Source: Lachnospiraceae bacterium (GTDB lineage: Bacteria > Bacillota > Clostridia > Lachnospirales > Lachnospiraceae). From it: 64,000 nt of DNA. Below are positions 8,593-17,925 of the stretch, piece after piece. The DNA lies in NCBI GenBank assembly GCA_030825115.1, contig JAPJQL010000013.1:5090-69089 (forward strand). Reading direction: 5' to 3'. Both the position numbers and the translations under genes were made by a program. The notes beneath the pieces were generated by a model that made no database searches, was not told where the DNA came from, and saw only the letters and a program-made list of their open reading frames with translations. Every line of letters starts with the position of its first letter. Position 1 is the stretch's first letter.

Positions 8593-10014
8593 TCAGTTGG
8601 TTTCCGCCTCCGGTTTATATCCCAGAGTTATCTCTACCTTCCGCTCTATATACTGCCCATTATCCAGCGACTGAACGGTCAATGTAACCGTATCACCGCC
8701 TTCATAGTAGCTCAGCATCTCTTTTAAATCCGCCATCGTCCGCACGGTCTGGCCGTCAAACTTGGTGATGATATCCTTCTCCCTCAACTCGGATTTCGCA
8801 GCGGCACCGTCTTCAATGATCTTGTAGACATAGATTCCTTTCGGCATGCCAAACATCGTCGCCGCATTCTCATCGATATTCTGGGTCTGGATTCCCAGAT
8901 ATCCCTGTTTCTTCTCATCCACAGCCACTCTGGTCTTTAACGTCATCAGCTCGCCTATGATATCCTGCGCTTTGCTGATCGGGATCGCATATCCCATGCC
9001 CTCTACCGCTGTAGAGGAGTATTTGGCCGCGTTGATGCCGATCACCTCGCCATTCATGTTCAGAAGCGCTCCGCCGCTGTTGCCGGGGTTGATCGCCGCA
9101 TCTGTCTGAAGCAGGTTTCTCACGGTCTGGTCCTCCGCTCTCACTTCACGGTCCAGAGCGCCGATATAACCGACGGTTACGGACTGCCCGTATCCGAGTG
9201 CATTGCCGATCGCGATCACGCCCTGTCCGACCTTTAAGGAATCGGAATCTCCCAGGGCAGCTACCTTGATCTGTGTCATGGTGTCCGCCGGAATGTCTTT
9301 TAGCGGCACTGCGATCACCGCAAGGTCGCTCTCCGAATCCGTTCCCTTGATGGCTGCAGGCGCCTGGGAATTGTCGATAAAGGTCACAGACAGTTCTTTG
9401 GAGTCTGCCACAACGTGATTGTTCGTCACGATCAAAAGCTCATCATCGTTCTGTCCGACGATGATACCAGACCCGCTGCTCGGCACTTCCACCGTCTGGC
9501 TCGGTCCAAACCAGGTCTGCTGCTGATACAGCATCGTATTGGTGATGGCCACAACCGACGGCATCGCCTGCTCTACAATCCCCGACACATCCATCTGGAT
9601 TGTATTGGAGGTCTGCGCGCCTGCCGGGGCGCTCGGCCTGGTCTCTGCCGCAGCCACGCTCTGCTGCGTCTCAACCTGGGCGATCTGCTGAGTGCTGCCG
9701 CCGCTCAGATATTCAGCCACACTGTTTACGCCAAACATCGTCCCGCCTGCGACCGTACCGAACAGCAATGCCGCCGCGGTGATCCCTGCCACCCGGGAAG
9801 CAGTGCCTTTTTTCTTCTTCGGATGCTGCGGCGGCTCCGGCGGGATATGTCCCATATCCATCCGGTTATACTGCCGCTCGCCTTCCGTTCCATGTCCTGT
9901 AACCTCATCCGGGTCCCGCATCGTGAAATTCGTCGTGATGGCACTTTCATCCTGTGCCTCAGTGCTTCTATATCCATCTTGTGCGGGAATGTCTCTTCTG
10001 TCATCATCATACAT
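8593..10014 (-). CDS. HtrA/DegP-like membrane-anchored trypsin-like protease with PDZ domain
   Basis: 473 residues from the ATG at 10014, which has an AAAGGGGA ribosome site; an in-frame upstream start would add 14 residues without one. An acidic, glutamine-rich cytoplasmic stretch of about 80 residues precedes one transmembrane helix (VAGITAAALLFGTVAGGTMF). The S1C protease domain has His200 (VTNNHVVAD), Asp230 (SDLAVIAV) and Ser313 (NPGNSGGAL). One PDZ domain follows (KGIYVYKIIEDGAAAKSEL...KFDGQTV). It is expected to degrade or refold damaged exported proteins at the outer face of the membrane. It sits just downstream of the LCP gene and the glycan operon. Confidence 0.93.
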   Translation of the reverse strand: MYDDDRRDIPAQDGYRSTEAQDESAITTNFTMRDPDEVTGHGTEGERQYNRMDMGHIPPEPPQHPKKKKGTASRVAGITAAALLFGTVAGGTMFGVNSVAEYLSGGSTQQIAQVETQQSVAAAETRPSAPAGAQTSNTIQMDVSGIVEQAMPSVVAITNTMLYQQQTWFGPSQTVEVPSSGSGIIVGQNDDELLIVTNNHVVADSKELSVTFIDNSQAPAAIKGTDSESDLAVIAVPLKDIPADTMTQIKVAALGDSDSLKVGQGVIAIGNALGYGQSVTVGYIGALDREVRAEDQTVRNLLQTDAAINPGNSGGALLNMNGEVIGINAAKYSSTAVEGMGYAIPISKAQDIIGELMTLKTRVAVDEKKQGYLGIQTQNIDENAATMFGMPKGIYVYKIIEDGAAAKSELREKDIITKFDGQTVRTMADLKEMLSYYEGGDTVTLTVQSLDNGQYIERKVEITLGYKPEAETN

Positions 10015-10120
10015 AATTATAATCCCCTTTCCTGTGTTTTTTCTTGTTATAGGCACAGTGTAACAACGAATTGTGACAAAACTGTGATGGAATTATAATT
10101 TAATTGTGAACTGTATCCGG

Positions 10121-12148
10121 TTACTGTCCCGGCGCCGACACAGGGCCGGCCGTGGTCCCATTGCTGCCCTGGCTGTTTTGTCCGCCAGGCCCGCCGCCTC
10201 CAATCGTCTCACCACCGCCCGTTCCGCTGCCCGGGAACTGCGGGATCGACGTTGTCGGCGTATTTCCCCCTGGTCTTGCGGAGGATGGTCCTCCCGAACC
10301 TCCGGGTGTGGGCTCTGTCGTACCGCCCGGTCTCGGAGATGTGCTCTCTGTCGTGCCGCCCGGTCTCGGGGATGTGCTCTCCGTCGTGCTGCCCGGTCTC
10401 GGAGATGTGCTCTCTGTCGTGCCGCCCGGTCTCGGAGATGTGCTCTCTGTCGGTCTCAGCGACGAGCTCTCCGTCGGCCTGGTCGGGGAACTTTCCGTCG
10501 GTCTGGTCGGCGCATCCTCTTCATCCCCTGGTCTCGTCGGTCTGGAAGGGCTGGATTCTGTCGGATCGCCAGGCCTTGCGCCGGAGCTTTCCGTACTTCC
10601 CGGTCTGGACGCTCCCGTACCGGCCGTATCACCGGGCCTTACCGTCTCCGCCTCAACCGGGTCGCCGTTCTCATCCGTCTCCTCTTCATCTGTTCCGGTC
10701 GGGCGTTCTTTCGTCGTGTTCTCTTCCGTGTTGTCCTCGTCCTCATCCTCTTCATCCGCAGCCTCGGTTGCCGCAGCCGATGTCTTAGGAGGCTGGATCA
10801 CACCGCCGCCCGTGCCTACACTCTCAATATATTTTCCTTCCCTGTACATACCGGTATCTTCAGCAATCTTGGCGCTGAGCTTCTTTACCGTATCAGAAGG
10901 CGTATAATCCTCCACGCCAAACAGGAAACTGTGAAGTGCCTTTACATTGCTCTCCAACGTCTGCGGAACTACGACCGCTCCTTTTTTACCCATGTTCGCG
11001 TCCCCGCGCGCCTGTGGGAATCCGGTGCTCTCGCCCATGTGGAACTTGTTCAGGATCGTTGCATTCTTCACCAGGTCATCAACCCCGATATTTGTCGCCA
11101 CCTGCGGGAATATCGTTCCAATCAGCGTATTCAGCGTATTGAAATCCGCCTTTTTCGCCTTCTCAAACGCCTGGGCGATAACCTTGCGCTGGCGCTCGGT
11201 ACGTGCATAATCCGTATCCATCTTTCGCAGACGCGCATAGGCGACAGCCTGTACGCCGTCTAAATGGTTCATTCCGGCATGGGTCAGATGATGGGAGCCA
11301 ATGCCCGTCGCCTCGACCGTCTCCGTGATAAAGGAATTGATATAGTGAAACTCTGCCTTGCTCAGCTCGATGTCCACTCCGCCGAGGATATTGATCCCGT
11401 CCGCCACAGCCTTCCAGCTGAACGTCATATAGCTCGCCATGTTCAGATCCAGATTCCGGTTCAGCGCCGCAACCGCCTGCTCCGGTCCTCCGAGAAAATA
11501 TGCCTGGTTTATCTTATTGTAAGAACCATTTTCCGAGATATTCATATACGTATCCCGGAATACAGAGACAAGCTTGATCTCACCGGTGTCCAGATTGATA
11601 TTGCAGAGTATGTTGACATCGGCATTGGTCCCCTTCGCAATTACCCGGTCACGGTCATCTACGCCAAACAGGGCAATCGTCCAATACCCTTTCAGGCGCT
11701 CCTCCGTCTCGATATCCAGATTGGGGTTTGCAACATTCGCAATGTCAAAATCCGGCCTCTGTAGCTGATGGTACTTTTTTGCAAACGCTGCATAAGTAAA
11801 GATAAAGATCAGAGCAAAGCACTCCGCCACGATCATGGCGATCATGCGGCGTTTCCGCTTCCGTTTCGCAATCTTTTCTTCCATATGAGGCGGCAGACCG
11901 CCTTTTCCTGCCCCCATAGCTGCCGCCGTCTGGCGTGCCGCATAGCGGGATGCCTGCTCCCCGCCGTCTGCCAGACTGCCGCTTCCCGTCTCGCCCCGGT
12001 ACACCCTGCGCCCCGTACTCTGCCCCGGACTGGTCTCTGAGCTGCGCGGTCTTTCCCTTCTCGTCTGCTCCGGCTCCCTCATCTTTGGATTCCTCCGGCT
12101 TTTGCGCTCCGCAGAACGTCTTAATTCGTCATCAAAATCGCGATTCAT
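10121..12148 (-). CDS. LytR-CpsA-Psr (LCP) family glycopolymer ligase with long repetitive tail
   Basis: 675 residues. A basic, Arg-rich cytoplasmic N-terminus of about 100 residues leads to one membrane helix (MIAMIVAECFALIFIFTYAAFA). The LCP domain (about 155-410) contains the polyprenyl-phosphate-binding signature: FGVDDRD, NADVNILCNINLDTG, VFRDTYMNI, HLDGVQAVAYARLRKMDTDYARTERQR. LCP enzymes transfer lipid-linked glycans to peptidoglycan outside the cell. The last 230 residues are Thr/Ser/Pro/Gly-rich, including four SPRPG-TTEST units, and probably thread through the wall. It is the last gene of the glycan operon, fitting a role in attaching that glycan. Confidence 0.92.
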   Translation of the reverse strand: MNRDFDDELRRSAERKSRRNPKMREPEQTRRERPRSSETSPGQSTGRRVYRGETGSGSLADGGEQASRYAARQTAAAMGAGKGGLPPHMEEKIAKRKRKRRMIAMIVAECFALIFIFTYAAFAKKYHQLQRPDFDIANVANPNLDIETEERLKGYWTIALFGVDDRDRVIAKGTNADVNILCNINLDTGEIKLVSVFRDTYMNISENGSYNKINQAYFLGGPEQAVAALNRNLDLNMASYMTFSWKAVADGINILGGVDIELSKAEFHYINSFITETVEATGIGSHHLTHAGMNHLDGVQAVAYARLRKMDTDYARTERQRKVIAQAFEKAKKADFNTLNTLIGTIFPQVATNIGVDDLVKNATILNKFHMGESTGFPQARGDANMGKKGAVVVPQTLESNVKALHSFLFGVEDYTPSDTVKKLSAKIAEDTGMYREGKYIESVGTGGGVIQPPKTSAAATEAADEEDEDEDNTEENTTKERPTGTDEEETDENGDPVEAETVRPGDTAGTGASRPGSTESSGARPGDPTESSPSRPTRPGDEEDAPTRPTESSPTRPTESSSLRPTESTSPRPGGTTESTSPRPGSTTESTSPRPGGTTESTSPRPGGTTEPTPGGSGGPSSARPGGNTPTTSIPQFPGSGTGGGETIGGGGPGGQNSQGSNGTTAGPVSAPGQ
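10311..10443 (-). repeat. Four tandem 33-bp coding repeats in the LCP tail
   Basis: Four near-identical 33-base units encode the eleven-residue unit SPRPGGTTEST (minus strand). The units differ at only a few bases, suggesting recent expansion by slippage or unequal recombination. Shorter variant units continue on the N-terminal side to about 10540. Confidence 0.85.
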
Positions 12149-12182
12149 TCCTATCCCTCATTTTCCTTCCTGCAATGCTGTG

Positions 12183-13598
12183 CTAGTACGCATTTTTATT
12201 GATAAAACCCTTGAATATGGTCAAAAACAGGATTTTGAAGTCAAATCCCAGCGTCCAGTTCTCGATATAGTACAGATCATGCTCGATCCGCCTGGTGATC
12301 GAAGTGTCACCGCGGTAGCCATTGACCTGCGCCCAGCCTGTCATTCCCGGCCGGACCTGGTGCTTGATCATATATCTGGGTATCTCTTCCTTAAAACGCT
12401 CCACAAAAAGCGGCCGCTCCGGCCTCGGCCCCACCAGGCTCATATCACCCACCAGCACATTGAAGAACTGAGGCATCTCGTCAATGCTGGTCTTTCTGAT
12501 GATCTTGCCAATCGGCGTCACCCTCGGGTCGTGAGGAGTCGTCCACTGGCATTTCTCCGCCGACGGGGACTGCACCTCCATCGAGCGGAACTTATACATC
12601 TTAAACGGGCGGTTGTGAAGCCCCACCCGCTCCTGACTGTAGATCAGAGGTCCCGGAGAAGTCAGCTTGATGATCACCGCCGCGGCCAGCATGATCGGAG
12701 AAAACAATACCAGCGCAAAAAGAGCACCGAAAATATCCACAATCCGCTTCATGGTGGCATTCAGCAGGTCATTTAACGGCACATGCCGGATATTGATGAC
12801 CGGCAGTCCCTGCAGATCCTCGGTGTATGGTCTTGTTGGTATCACATTATTATAATCCGGAATGAATTTGGTATGCACGCCGGACTTTTCACAGCTTGCC
12901 ACGATTTCTTCCAGATTGCCATAGTCCTTGATACTCAGGGTGATGGCAATCTCATCCAGGACGTTGAAATCCAGAATGGTCTTTAGATTGCTGACCGTAC
13001 CGATGATCTTGATGCCCCGGTACTCCTCGCCCCGCTCGGCATGGTCGTCTAAAATCCCGCGGACCTGATAGCCCCACTCCGGGTTGGCAAGGACGCGGTC
13101 GATATAGCTTTTGGCCGTCCGGCTGTATCCGATCAGCAGGACATGCTTCTGATTATATCCTTTCGAACGCATAGAGCGCAGCACCATACGGATGATGTTC
13201 CGCTCCAATGTCTCCGCCGCCGTGTTCACCACGGCAAAAGACATGACCAGCCTTCTGGAAAACTCCTCCAGATACGGATTCTTTCCCAAAAAATACAAAA
13301 CTACGGAAAACAGAAAGAAACCGATAATATTTGCCTTGCAGATATTGGCAAATTCCTGCCGCCGCCGCTGGATCCTCTTGGGCGTAAACAGGTGGAATAT
13401 CCCATACAGCAGCAGATACACCGGAACGATGATGACGAGCGCCCCCAGATAGATCCGTGGCGGAAGCACCTCATGCTCCGAATAGAACCAGCCGCTTGCG
13501 ATTGTCACAAACCACATGAGAACATAAGAACCCGTAATGACACATGCGTCAATCAGCACATGCAGGCGGTTAAATCTCTTCTGGTTGTCCTTTATCAT
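12183..13598 (-). CDS. Polyprenyl-phosphate sugar-1-phosphate transferase (WcaJ/EPS type)
   Basis: 471 residues. Four to five membrane helices fill residues 10-120, followed by a CoA-binding/Rossmann-like region (VLLIGYSRTAKSYID) and a fifth hydrophobic segment (FGALFALVLFSPIMLAAAVIIKL). The C-terminal bacterial sugar transferase domain has SPGPLIYSQERVGLHNRPF, MYKFRSM, SIDEMPQFFNVL.GDMSLVGPRPE and RPGMTGWAQVNGYRG. It starts glycan assembly by moving a hexose-1-phosphate from UDP-sugar to undecaprenyl phosphate at the cytoplasmic face. It stands downstream of the glycosyltransferases in the same operon. The exact sugar is not deducible. Confidence 0.93.
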   Translation of the reverse strand: MIKDNQKRFNRLHVLIDACVITGSYVLMWFVTIASGWFYSEHEVLPPRIYLGALVIIVPVYLLLYGIFHLFTPKRIQRRRQEFANICKANIIGFFLFSVVLYFLGKNPYLEEFSRRLVMSFAVVNTAAETLERNIIRMVLRSMRSKGYNQKHVLLIGYSRTAKSYIDRVLANPEWGYQVRGILDDHAERGEEYRGIKIIGTVSNLKTILDFNVLDEIAITLSIKDYGNLEEIVASCEKSGVHTKFIPDYNNVIPTRPYTEDLQGLPVINIRHVPLNDLLNATMKRIVDIFGALFALVLFSPIMLAAAVIIKLTSPGPLIYSQERVGLHNRPFKMYKFRSMEVQSPSAEKCQWTTPHDPRVTPIGKIIRKTSIDEMPQFFNVLVGDMSLVGPRPERPLFVERFKEEIPRYMIKHQVRPGMTGWAQVNGYRGDTSITRRIEHDLYYIENWTLGFDFKILFLTIFKGFINKNAY

Positions 13599-13716
13599 AG
13601 CGTTTCACCTTATTTTCTTTTGATGCTTACTCGATGGTAACGATTATACACGAAAAAATGGGATTGTACTATTAAAATTCTCTTACAATATGCCTGTGAT
13701 TCCCCATACAAATTCG

Positions 13717-14709
13717 TTAACCAGCAAGTTTTTTCCGTATCTGCCGCCTGGAAAACTCATAGATGTACAGCGCTGCGCCGTAGATCAGTTCCCATTCAAT
13801 CGCAAGGTAATTGGACAGATTCTCCCTCCGGTACGGAACCTTCCTGGTCTTTCGCGCCGTCCTGATCCCTTCTAACAGCCCTTCCACATAGTCCTTTTCA
13901 AAGCCCAGTTTTTTAAAAAAGGCATATTTGCCCGCAATCCCGAGGGCGATCGGCAGGCTGTTGAGCAAAAGCTGCAGACACGGCATATTTTTATAATTCA
14001 GGTATACATTGTTGCGCGCCGCCAGCTTCACCTTGAAAGAATTGTACTTCGATCCGCTGGTCCCGCTCCCCACATGGTACACCACCGCCTCCGGACAGTA
14101 CCGGTTATAGTATCCCGCAATCTTGGCACGGTATCCCACATCGATATCTTCCAGATAGGCAAAATGCATCTCATCAAAATAACCGATCTCCTCAAACACT
14201 TCCCGGCGGTAGATCGCCGCCCCGGCACAGGCGGAAAAGATATGGCAGGGACGGTCATACCGGGCAGTCTCCTGCCCTACTCCCCGCTGATACGCCCAGC
14301 CCATAATGCTGTACATATCCCCGGCGTCGTCCATCAGGTCCCGGTGATACATCTGGATCATCTTGGGGCTGACAGAAAAGATCCGGGGAGAACCTTCTAT
14401 CGCGCGAAGGAGCTGTCCTACATAATCCGGCTCTGCCTCCGTGTCATTGTTCAAAAGAATCACATAAGGCGTCTTTGCCGCCCGGATCCCTGTGTTCACT
14501 GCCCCCGAAAACCCGGTATTTTCCGCCAGAAACACCGACGGGATCTCCCGGGCTTTCAGCCACTCCACGCTTCCGTCCGTAGAGCCATTGTCCACCACCA
14601 GCACCTCAAAATCACGGCAGGTCTGTCCTGCAAGCGCCTCCATGCACGCCTCCATAAACGCCATCCCGTTGTAATTGGGGATAATGACCGTCACTTTTTT
14701 TTCACTCAT
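13717..14709 (-). CDS. Family 2 glycosyltransferase
   Basis: 330 residues with a GT-A fold: VTVIIPNYNGMAFMEACMEAL at the start, a nucleotide-binding VVDNGSTDGS, the metal site in LLNNDTEAEPDY and the acceptor-side FLEDIDVGYRAKIAGY (ExED-like ED). It resembles rhamnosyl- or galactofuranosyl-type GT2 enzymes that extend lipid-linked glycans in the cytoplasm. Its start overlaps the stop of the upstream gene by eight bases, implying translational coupling. Donor and acceptor are unknown. The last 60 residues are basic and hydrophobic and may contact the membrane. Confidence 0.9.
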   Translation of the reverse strand: MSEKKVTVIIPNYNGMAFMEACMEALAGQTCRDFEVLVVDNGSTDGSVEWLKAREIPSVFLAENTGFSGAVNTGIRAAKTPYVILLNNDTEAEPDYVGQLLRAIEGSPRIFSVSPKMIQMYHRDLMDDAGDMYSIMGWAYQRGVGQETARYDRPCHIFSACAGAAIYRREVFEEIGYFDEMHFAYLEDIDVGYRAKIAGYYNRYCPEAVVYHVGSGTSGSKYNSFKVKLAARNNVYLNYKNMPCLQLLLNSLPIALGIAGKYAFFKKLGFEKDYVEGLLEGIRTARKTRKVPYRRENLSNYLAIEWELIYGAALYIYEFSRRQIRKKLAG

Positions 14710-16906
14710 TCACATCCACCTCAAGCTTATAAGGCTCTCCGATCTTTTCTTTCAGCAGATCGCGGAGCGCAAAATTAGACTTCCGCAGAGTCAGATTCGG
14801 ATTGTAATACGGGTCGCCTTTTTCCAGGATCGTTGGCCAGCGGCGGGCAAAAATCGCAACTTCCCTGTTGAACCGGTCCACCTTCTCCGGCGTATCCTCA
14901 AGTCCCCTGGACTTCGATTCATAGTGGTACAGCTTCGCATAAGGCGCATATACTACCAGCTTTCCCGTCTTCCGCACCTTCATGCAGTAGTCGATATCAT
15001 TGAACGCCACGGCAAGCTCTTCGGTAAATCCGCCCACCTCGCGGAACACCGCCGCCTTAGTCATCATGCACGCCGCCGTTACGGCGCTGTAATCCTGGGC
15101 ACACATCGCCCTGTGGAAATAGCTGTTCTCCGCTTCATGCAGCCCGATAAATGTATGCCCCGCGATGCCGCCAAAGCCCACGACCACGCCGGCATGCTGG
15201 ATCGTGCCGTCCTGATACAAAAGCCTCGCCCCGACGATCCCCACATCATCCCGCTGGCAAAAGCCCAGCATCTCTTCGATCATGCGCGGTTCGATGATCT
15301 CCGTGTCATTGTTTAAAAACAGCAGATATTCTCCTTTGGCAAACTCCGCGCCAAAATTGTTGATTGCAGAATAGTTAAACTCCCGTTCCCATGTGACCAC
15401 GCGCACCTGCGGGAATTCCTTTTGGATCTTTTCATAATACGCAAACGTCTCCGGCTCCGTACTGTTATTCTCGATCACCACGAATTCCAGGTTCTTATAA
15501 TCCGCCCGCTCGATCAGGGAGCGCATACAGAGGTCCAGATCCTTATGGTGGTCCTTGTTTGGAATCACCACCGACACCAGCGGATTCCCTTTTATCTGGA
15601 ACGTGGTGTGGTAAATCCCATAATCCACGCCCTTTTCCACCTTTTCGGCCGCGATTCCGCACCGCTCATAATGCGCCATGACAGCCCGGGAACCGGCTTC
15701 AAACGCATACAGCTTGCTCTCCGGATTGCTGGCCGTCGAATCCTGATGGCAGCGCCAGTGGTACAGCACCTGCGGAATATGCCAGATCTCTTTCGCCGCC
15801 TCCGTACACCGGAAGATAAAATCATAATCCTGCGCCCCGTCATACTCATGGCGGAACCCGCCCACCTGCTCCAAAAGCTCCCGCTTCACCACAAACAGAT
15901 GGCAGATATAATTGACGCTGCACAAAAGATCGGGGTTAAAATCCGGTTTGAAATGTGGATCAAACAACGCGCCCCCGTCCATATCCAGCTTATCCTCGTC
16001 GGAATAGATCACATCGCACCGGGGATGGTCGTGGATGGCCGCAGCCACCTCAAACAGCGCATGTTCCGGCAACGTGTCGTCGTGGTCCGCCAGCACGATA
16101 AAATCACCGTCCGCCATCTCGATGGCGGCATTGGTGTTTCCTGATATTCCCAGATTCTCGCCCAGGTTTTTGTAGCGGAACCGGTCATCCTTTTCCAGAT
16201 ACTGCTTCATGACCTTCTCGACGATATGCCCTTCCCCTTTCGGACTGCCGTTTGCGACGCAGACTTCCCAGTTCCCATAGGTCTGGTGCAGGATGGAGTC
16301 CAGCATCTCCCGCAGATATTTCTCCGGGGTCTTATAGGCGGGAATCACAATGGACAGCTTCGGCTGACCGGGAAATACCGTCTTTCGCTGCTGTTCCAGT
16401 TCTTCCCCGGTGGGCTTTGTCAGATCGTACCACTCGCCGTAGTCGTAGTCGTTGTCCAGCCCCTGAAGCTTGTGTCTGGACTTTAAAAACAGTGCTTTTA
16501 ATCCATGCTTCCTGCCAAACTCAAAAGCCACATGCACCGTCTCCATATTCATCAGGTCACGGATTTTTTCCATACGCTTGTGGGCCACGCTGGCGCGCTT
16601 TGCGATCAGCTCTTCATTGTACTTCACCCGCGCAGTCTTCCCGTCGCAGCGGATCAGCAGAAAATAGCTGCGTCCCCGCTCATAGGGAAACTGGATGTCA
16701 AACCCAAAATCCCGGTCATAGACTTTTTTATAATAAATCTGGCTCACATCATCCCGTCTTGTGGAGACACACTGGATCTCCACCGGATTATGCGCCTCGT
16801 CCTCCACGGCAAACTCTGCTTTCGACTCCGGGCTTTTTCCAATTACCCAGCCGTTCAGCGTAATGGAATTTTCCCGGATCCGCACCACGTCAATCTTATA
16901 CTTCAT
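14702..16906 (-). CDS. Bifunctional family 2 glycosyltransferase with two GT-A domains
   Basis: 734 residues. The first 150 form a beta-rich N-terminal region (DVVRIRENSITLNGWVIGKS). GT2 domain one starts near 190 (LSIVIPAYKTPEKYLREML) with VLADHDDTLPEHA as metal site. GT2 domain two starts near 450 (VSVVIPNKDHHKDLDLCM) with LFLNNDTEIIEPRM and FNDIDYCMKVRKTG. Such tandem GT2 proteins often add two sugars or build an alternating polymer such as a rhamnan. It follows the DPM1-like GT2 gene with a five-base gap and overlaps the next GT2, so the three are one transcript. Confidence 0.9.
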   Translation of the reverse strand: MKYKIDVVRIRENSITLNGWVIGKSPESKAEFAVEDEAHNPVEIQCVSTRRDDVSQIYYKKVYDRDFGFDIQFPYERGRSYFLLIRCDGKTARVKYNEELIAKRASVAHKRMEKIRDLMNMETVHVAFEFGRKHGLKALFLKSRHKLQGLDNDYDYGEWYDLTKPTGEELEQQRKTVFPGQPKLSIVIPAYKTPEKYLREMLDSILHQTYGNWEVCVANGSPKGEGHIVEKVMKQYLEKDDRFRYKNLGENLGISGNTNAAIEMADGDFIVLADHDDTLPEHALFEVAAAIHDHPRCDVIYSDEDKLDMDGGALFDPHFKPDFNPDLLCSVNYICHLFVVKRELLEQVGGFRHEYDGAQDYDFIFRCTEAAKEIWHIPQVLYHWRCHQDSTASNPESKLYAFEAGSRAVMAHYERCGIAAEKVEKGVDYGIYHTTFQIKGNPLVSVVIPNKDHHKDLDLCMRSLIERADYKNLEFVVIENNSTEPETFAYYEKIQKEFPQVRVVTWEREFNYSAINNFGAEFAKGEYLLFLNNDTEIIEPRMIEEMLGFCQRDDVGIVGARLLYQDGTIQHAGVVVGFGGIAGHTFIGLHEAENSYFHRAMCAQDYSAVTAACMMTKAAVFREVGGFTEELAVAFNDIDYCMKVRKTGKLVVYAPYAKLYHYESKSRGLEDTPEKVDRFNREVAIFARRWPTILEKGDPYYNPNLTLRKSNFALRDLLKEKIGEPYKLEVDVNE

Positions 16907-16911
16907 TTGTT

Positions 16912-17865
16912 TTATTCCTCTGTTTCTTCTTTGTCAAAATTGATCCGCTCCTCTTCGATCACCAGCGGCCGCTTCATCACACGCTGATTGATGGACAAGA
17001 TATATTCTCCCACCATTCCGATGAAAAAAATCTGCACAGAGCCCAAAAAGAGCATTCCGATCAGCATTGGCGCCATCCCGGCAGGAAAACGGTCCCACCA
17101 GACCAGTTTCATGATCAGGTAGATCAGCGCCACAACAAAGCTGCCCGCGCAGCAGAACGCGCCCATGATCGTCGCAAGCCGTAGCCCCACCTTCGTATAA
17201 GAAGTGATGCTGAGCATCGCCGCATCATACAGCTTGTAAAAATTATTATGGGTCTTTCCCGCACGCCGCTTCGGCTGCTCATAGGGAATCTCCTTGCGCT
17301 TGTATCCAAGCTCCGCCACGATTCCCCGAAGGAACGGCGTCGGATCGTCCAATCCGCGGAGCACCTCGATAAAGGCCCTGTCATAAAGACCGGAACCGGT
17401 AAAATGCTCGATCTGCTCCACATCCGACAGCTTCTTGATCGTTTTATAGTAGCAGCTTCTGAGCCAGTACATGACCCGGCTCTCCTTGCTGCTGGTCTTA
17501 ATCCCGATCACGATTTTATAGCCCTCTTCCCACGCCTTCACATACTTGGGAATCAGATCCACCGGGTCCTGAAAATCGGCCACCATCTCGATCACACAAT
17601 CTCCCGTGACCTGCAAGATCCCGTAATACGGAGAATTGAACTGGCCGAAATTCCTGGCGTTAAAGATCGCCTTGATCTTTGGATTCTCCCGGCAGAGCCG
17701 GCGGAGGATCGGCCGGGTATTGTCATTTGAATCATTATCTATAAATACGAGCTCATAGTCGTACTGCGGCAGGTCCCGCTCCAGCGTCTCCACCACCGCA
17801 CGGCTGATCGGCTCCACATTTTCCTCTTCATTATAGCAGGGAATCAGCACACTGATTTTTTTCAT
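16912..17865 (-). CDS. Family 2 glycosyltransferase, GtrB/DPM1-like with two C-terminal membrane helices
   Basis: 317 residues. The N-terminal GT-A domain has VLIPCYNEEENVEPI, VFIDNDSNDNT and EMVADFQDPVDLIP (the DxQDP metal motif). Two membrane helices follow at about 225-257 and 265-290. This architecture is that of polyprenyl-phosphate sugar synthases (GtrB, DPM1, ArnC-like), which load a hexose on undecaprenyl phosphate for use outside the cell. A GtrA-type flippase partner is not in this operon, though one lies at 47 kb. Five bases separate it from the next gene. Confidence 0.9.
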   Translation of the reverse strand: MKKISVLIPCYNEEENVEPISRAVVETLERDLPQYDYELVFIDNDSNDNTRPILRRLCRENPKIKAIFNARNFGQFNSPYYGILQVTGDCVIEMVADFQDPVDLIPKYVKAWEEGYKIVIGIKTSSKESRVMYWLRSCYYKTIKKLSDVEQIEHFTGSGLYDRAFIEVLRGLDDPTPFLRGIVAELGYKRKEIPYEQPKRRAGKTHNNFYKLYDAAMLSITSYTKVGLRLATIMGAFCCAGSFVVALIYLIMKLVWWDRFPAGMAPMLIGMLFLGSVQIFFIGMVGEYILSINQRVMKRPLVIEEERINFDKEETEE

Positions 17866-17925
17866 CTGTCTTCACCTCATATTTTTGCTTCTATCATTTC
17901 CATAGCTGCCAAACGGCTCAGGCTG

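Noticed and set aside
10311..10443. CRISPR-like array of 33-base repeats
   Set aside because: The repeats are contiguous with no spacers and encode an in-frame Ser/Pro/Gly/Thr tail of the LCP protein.
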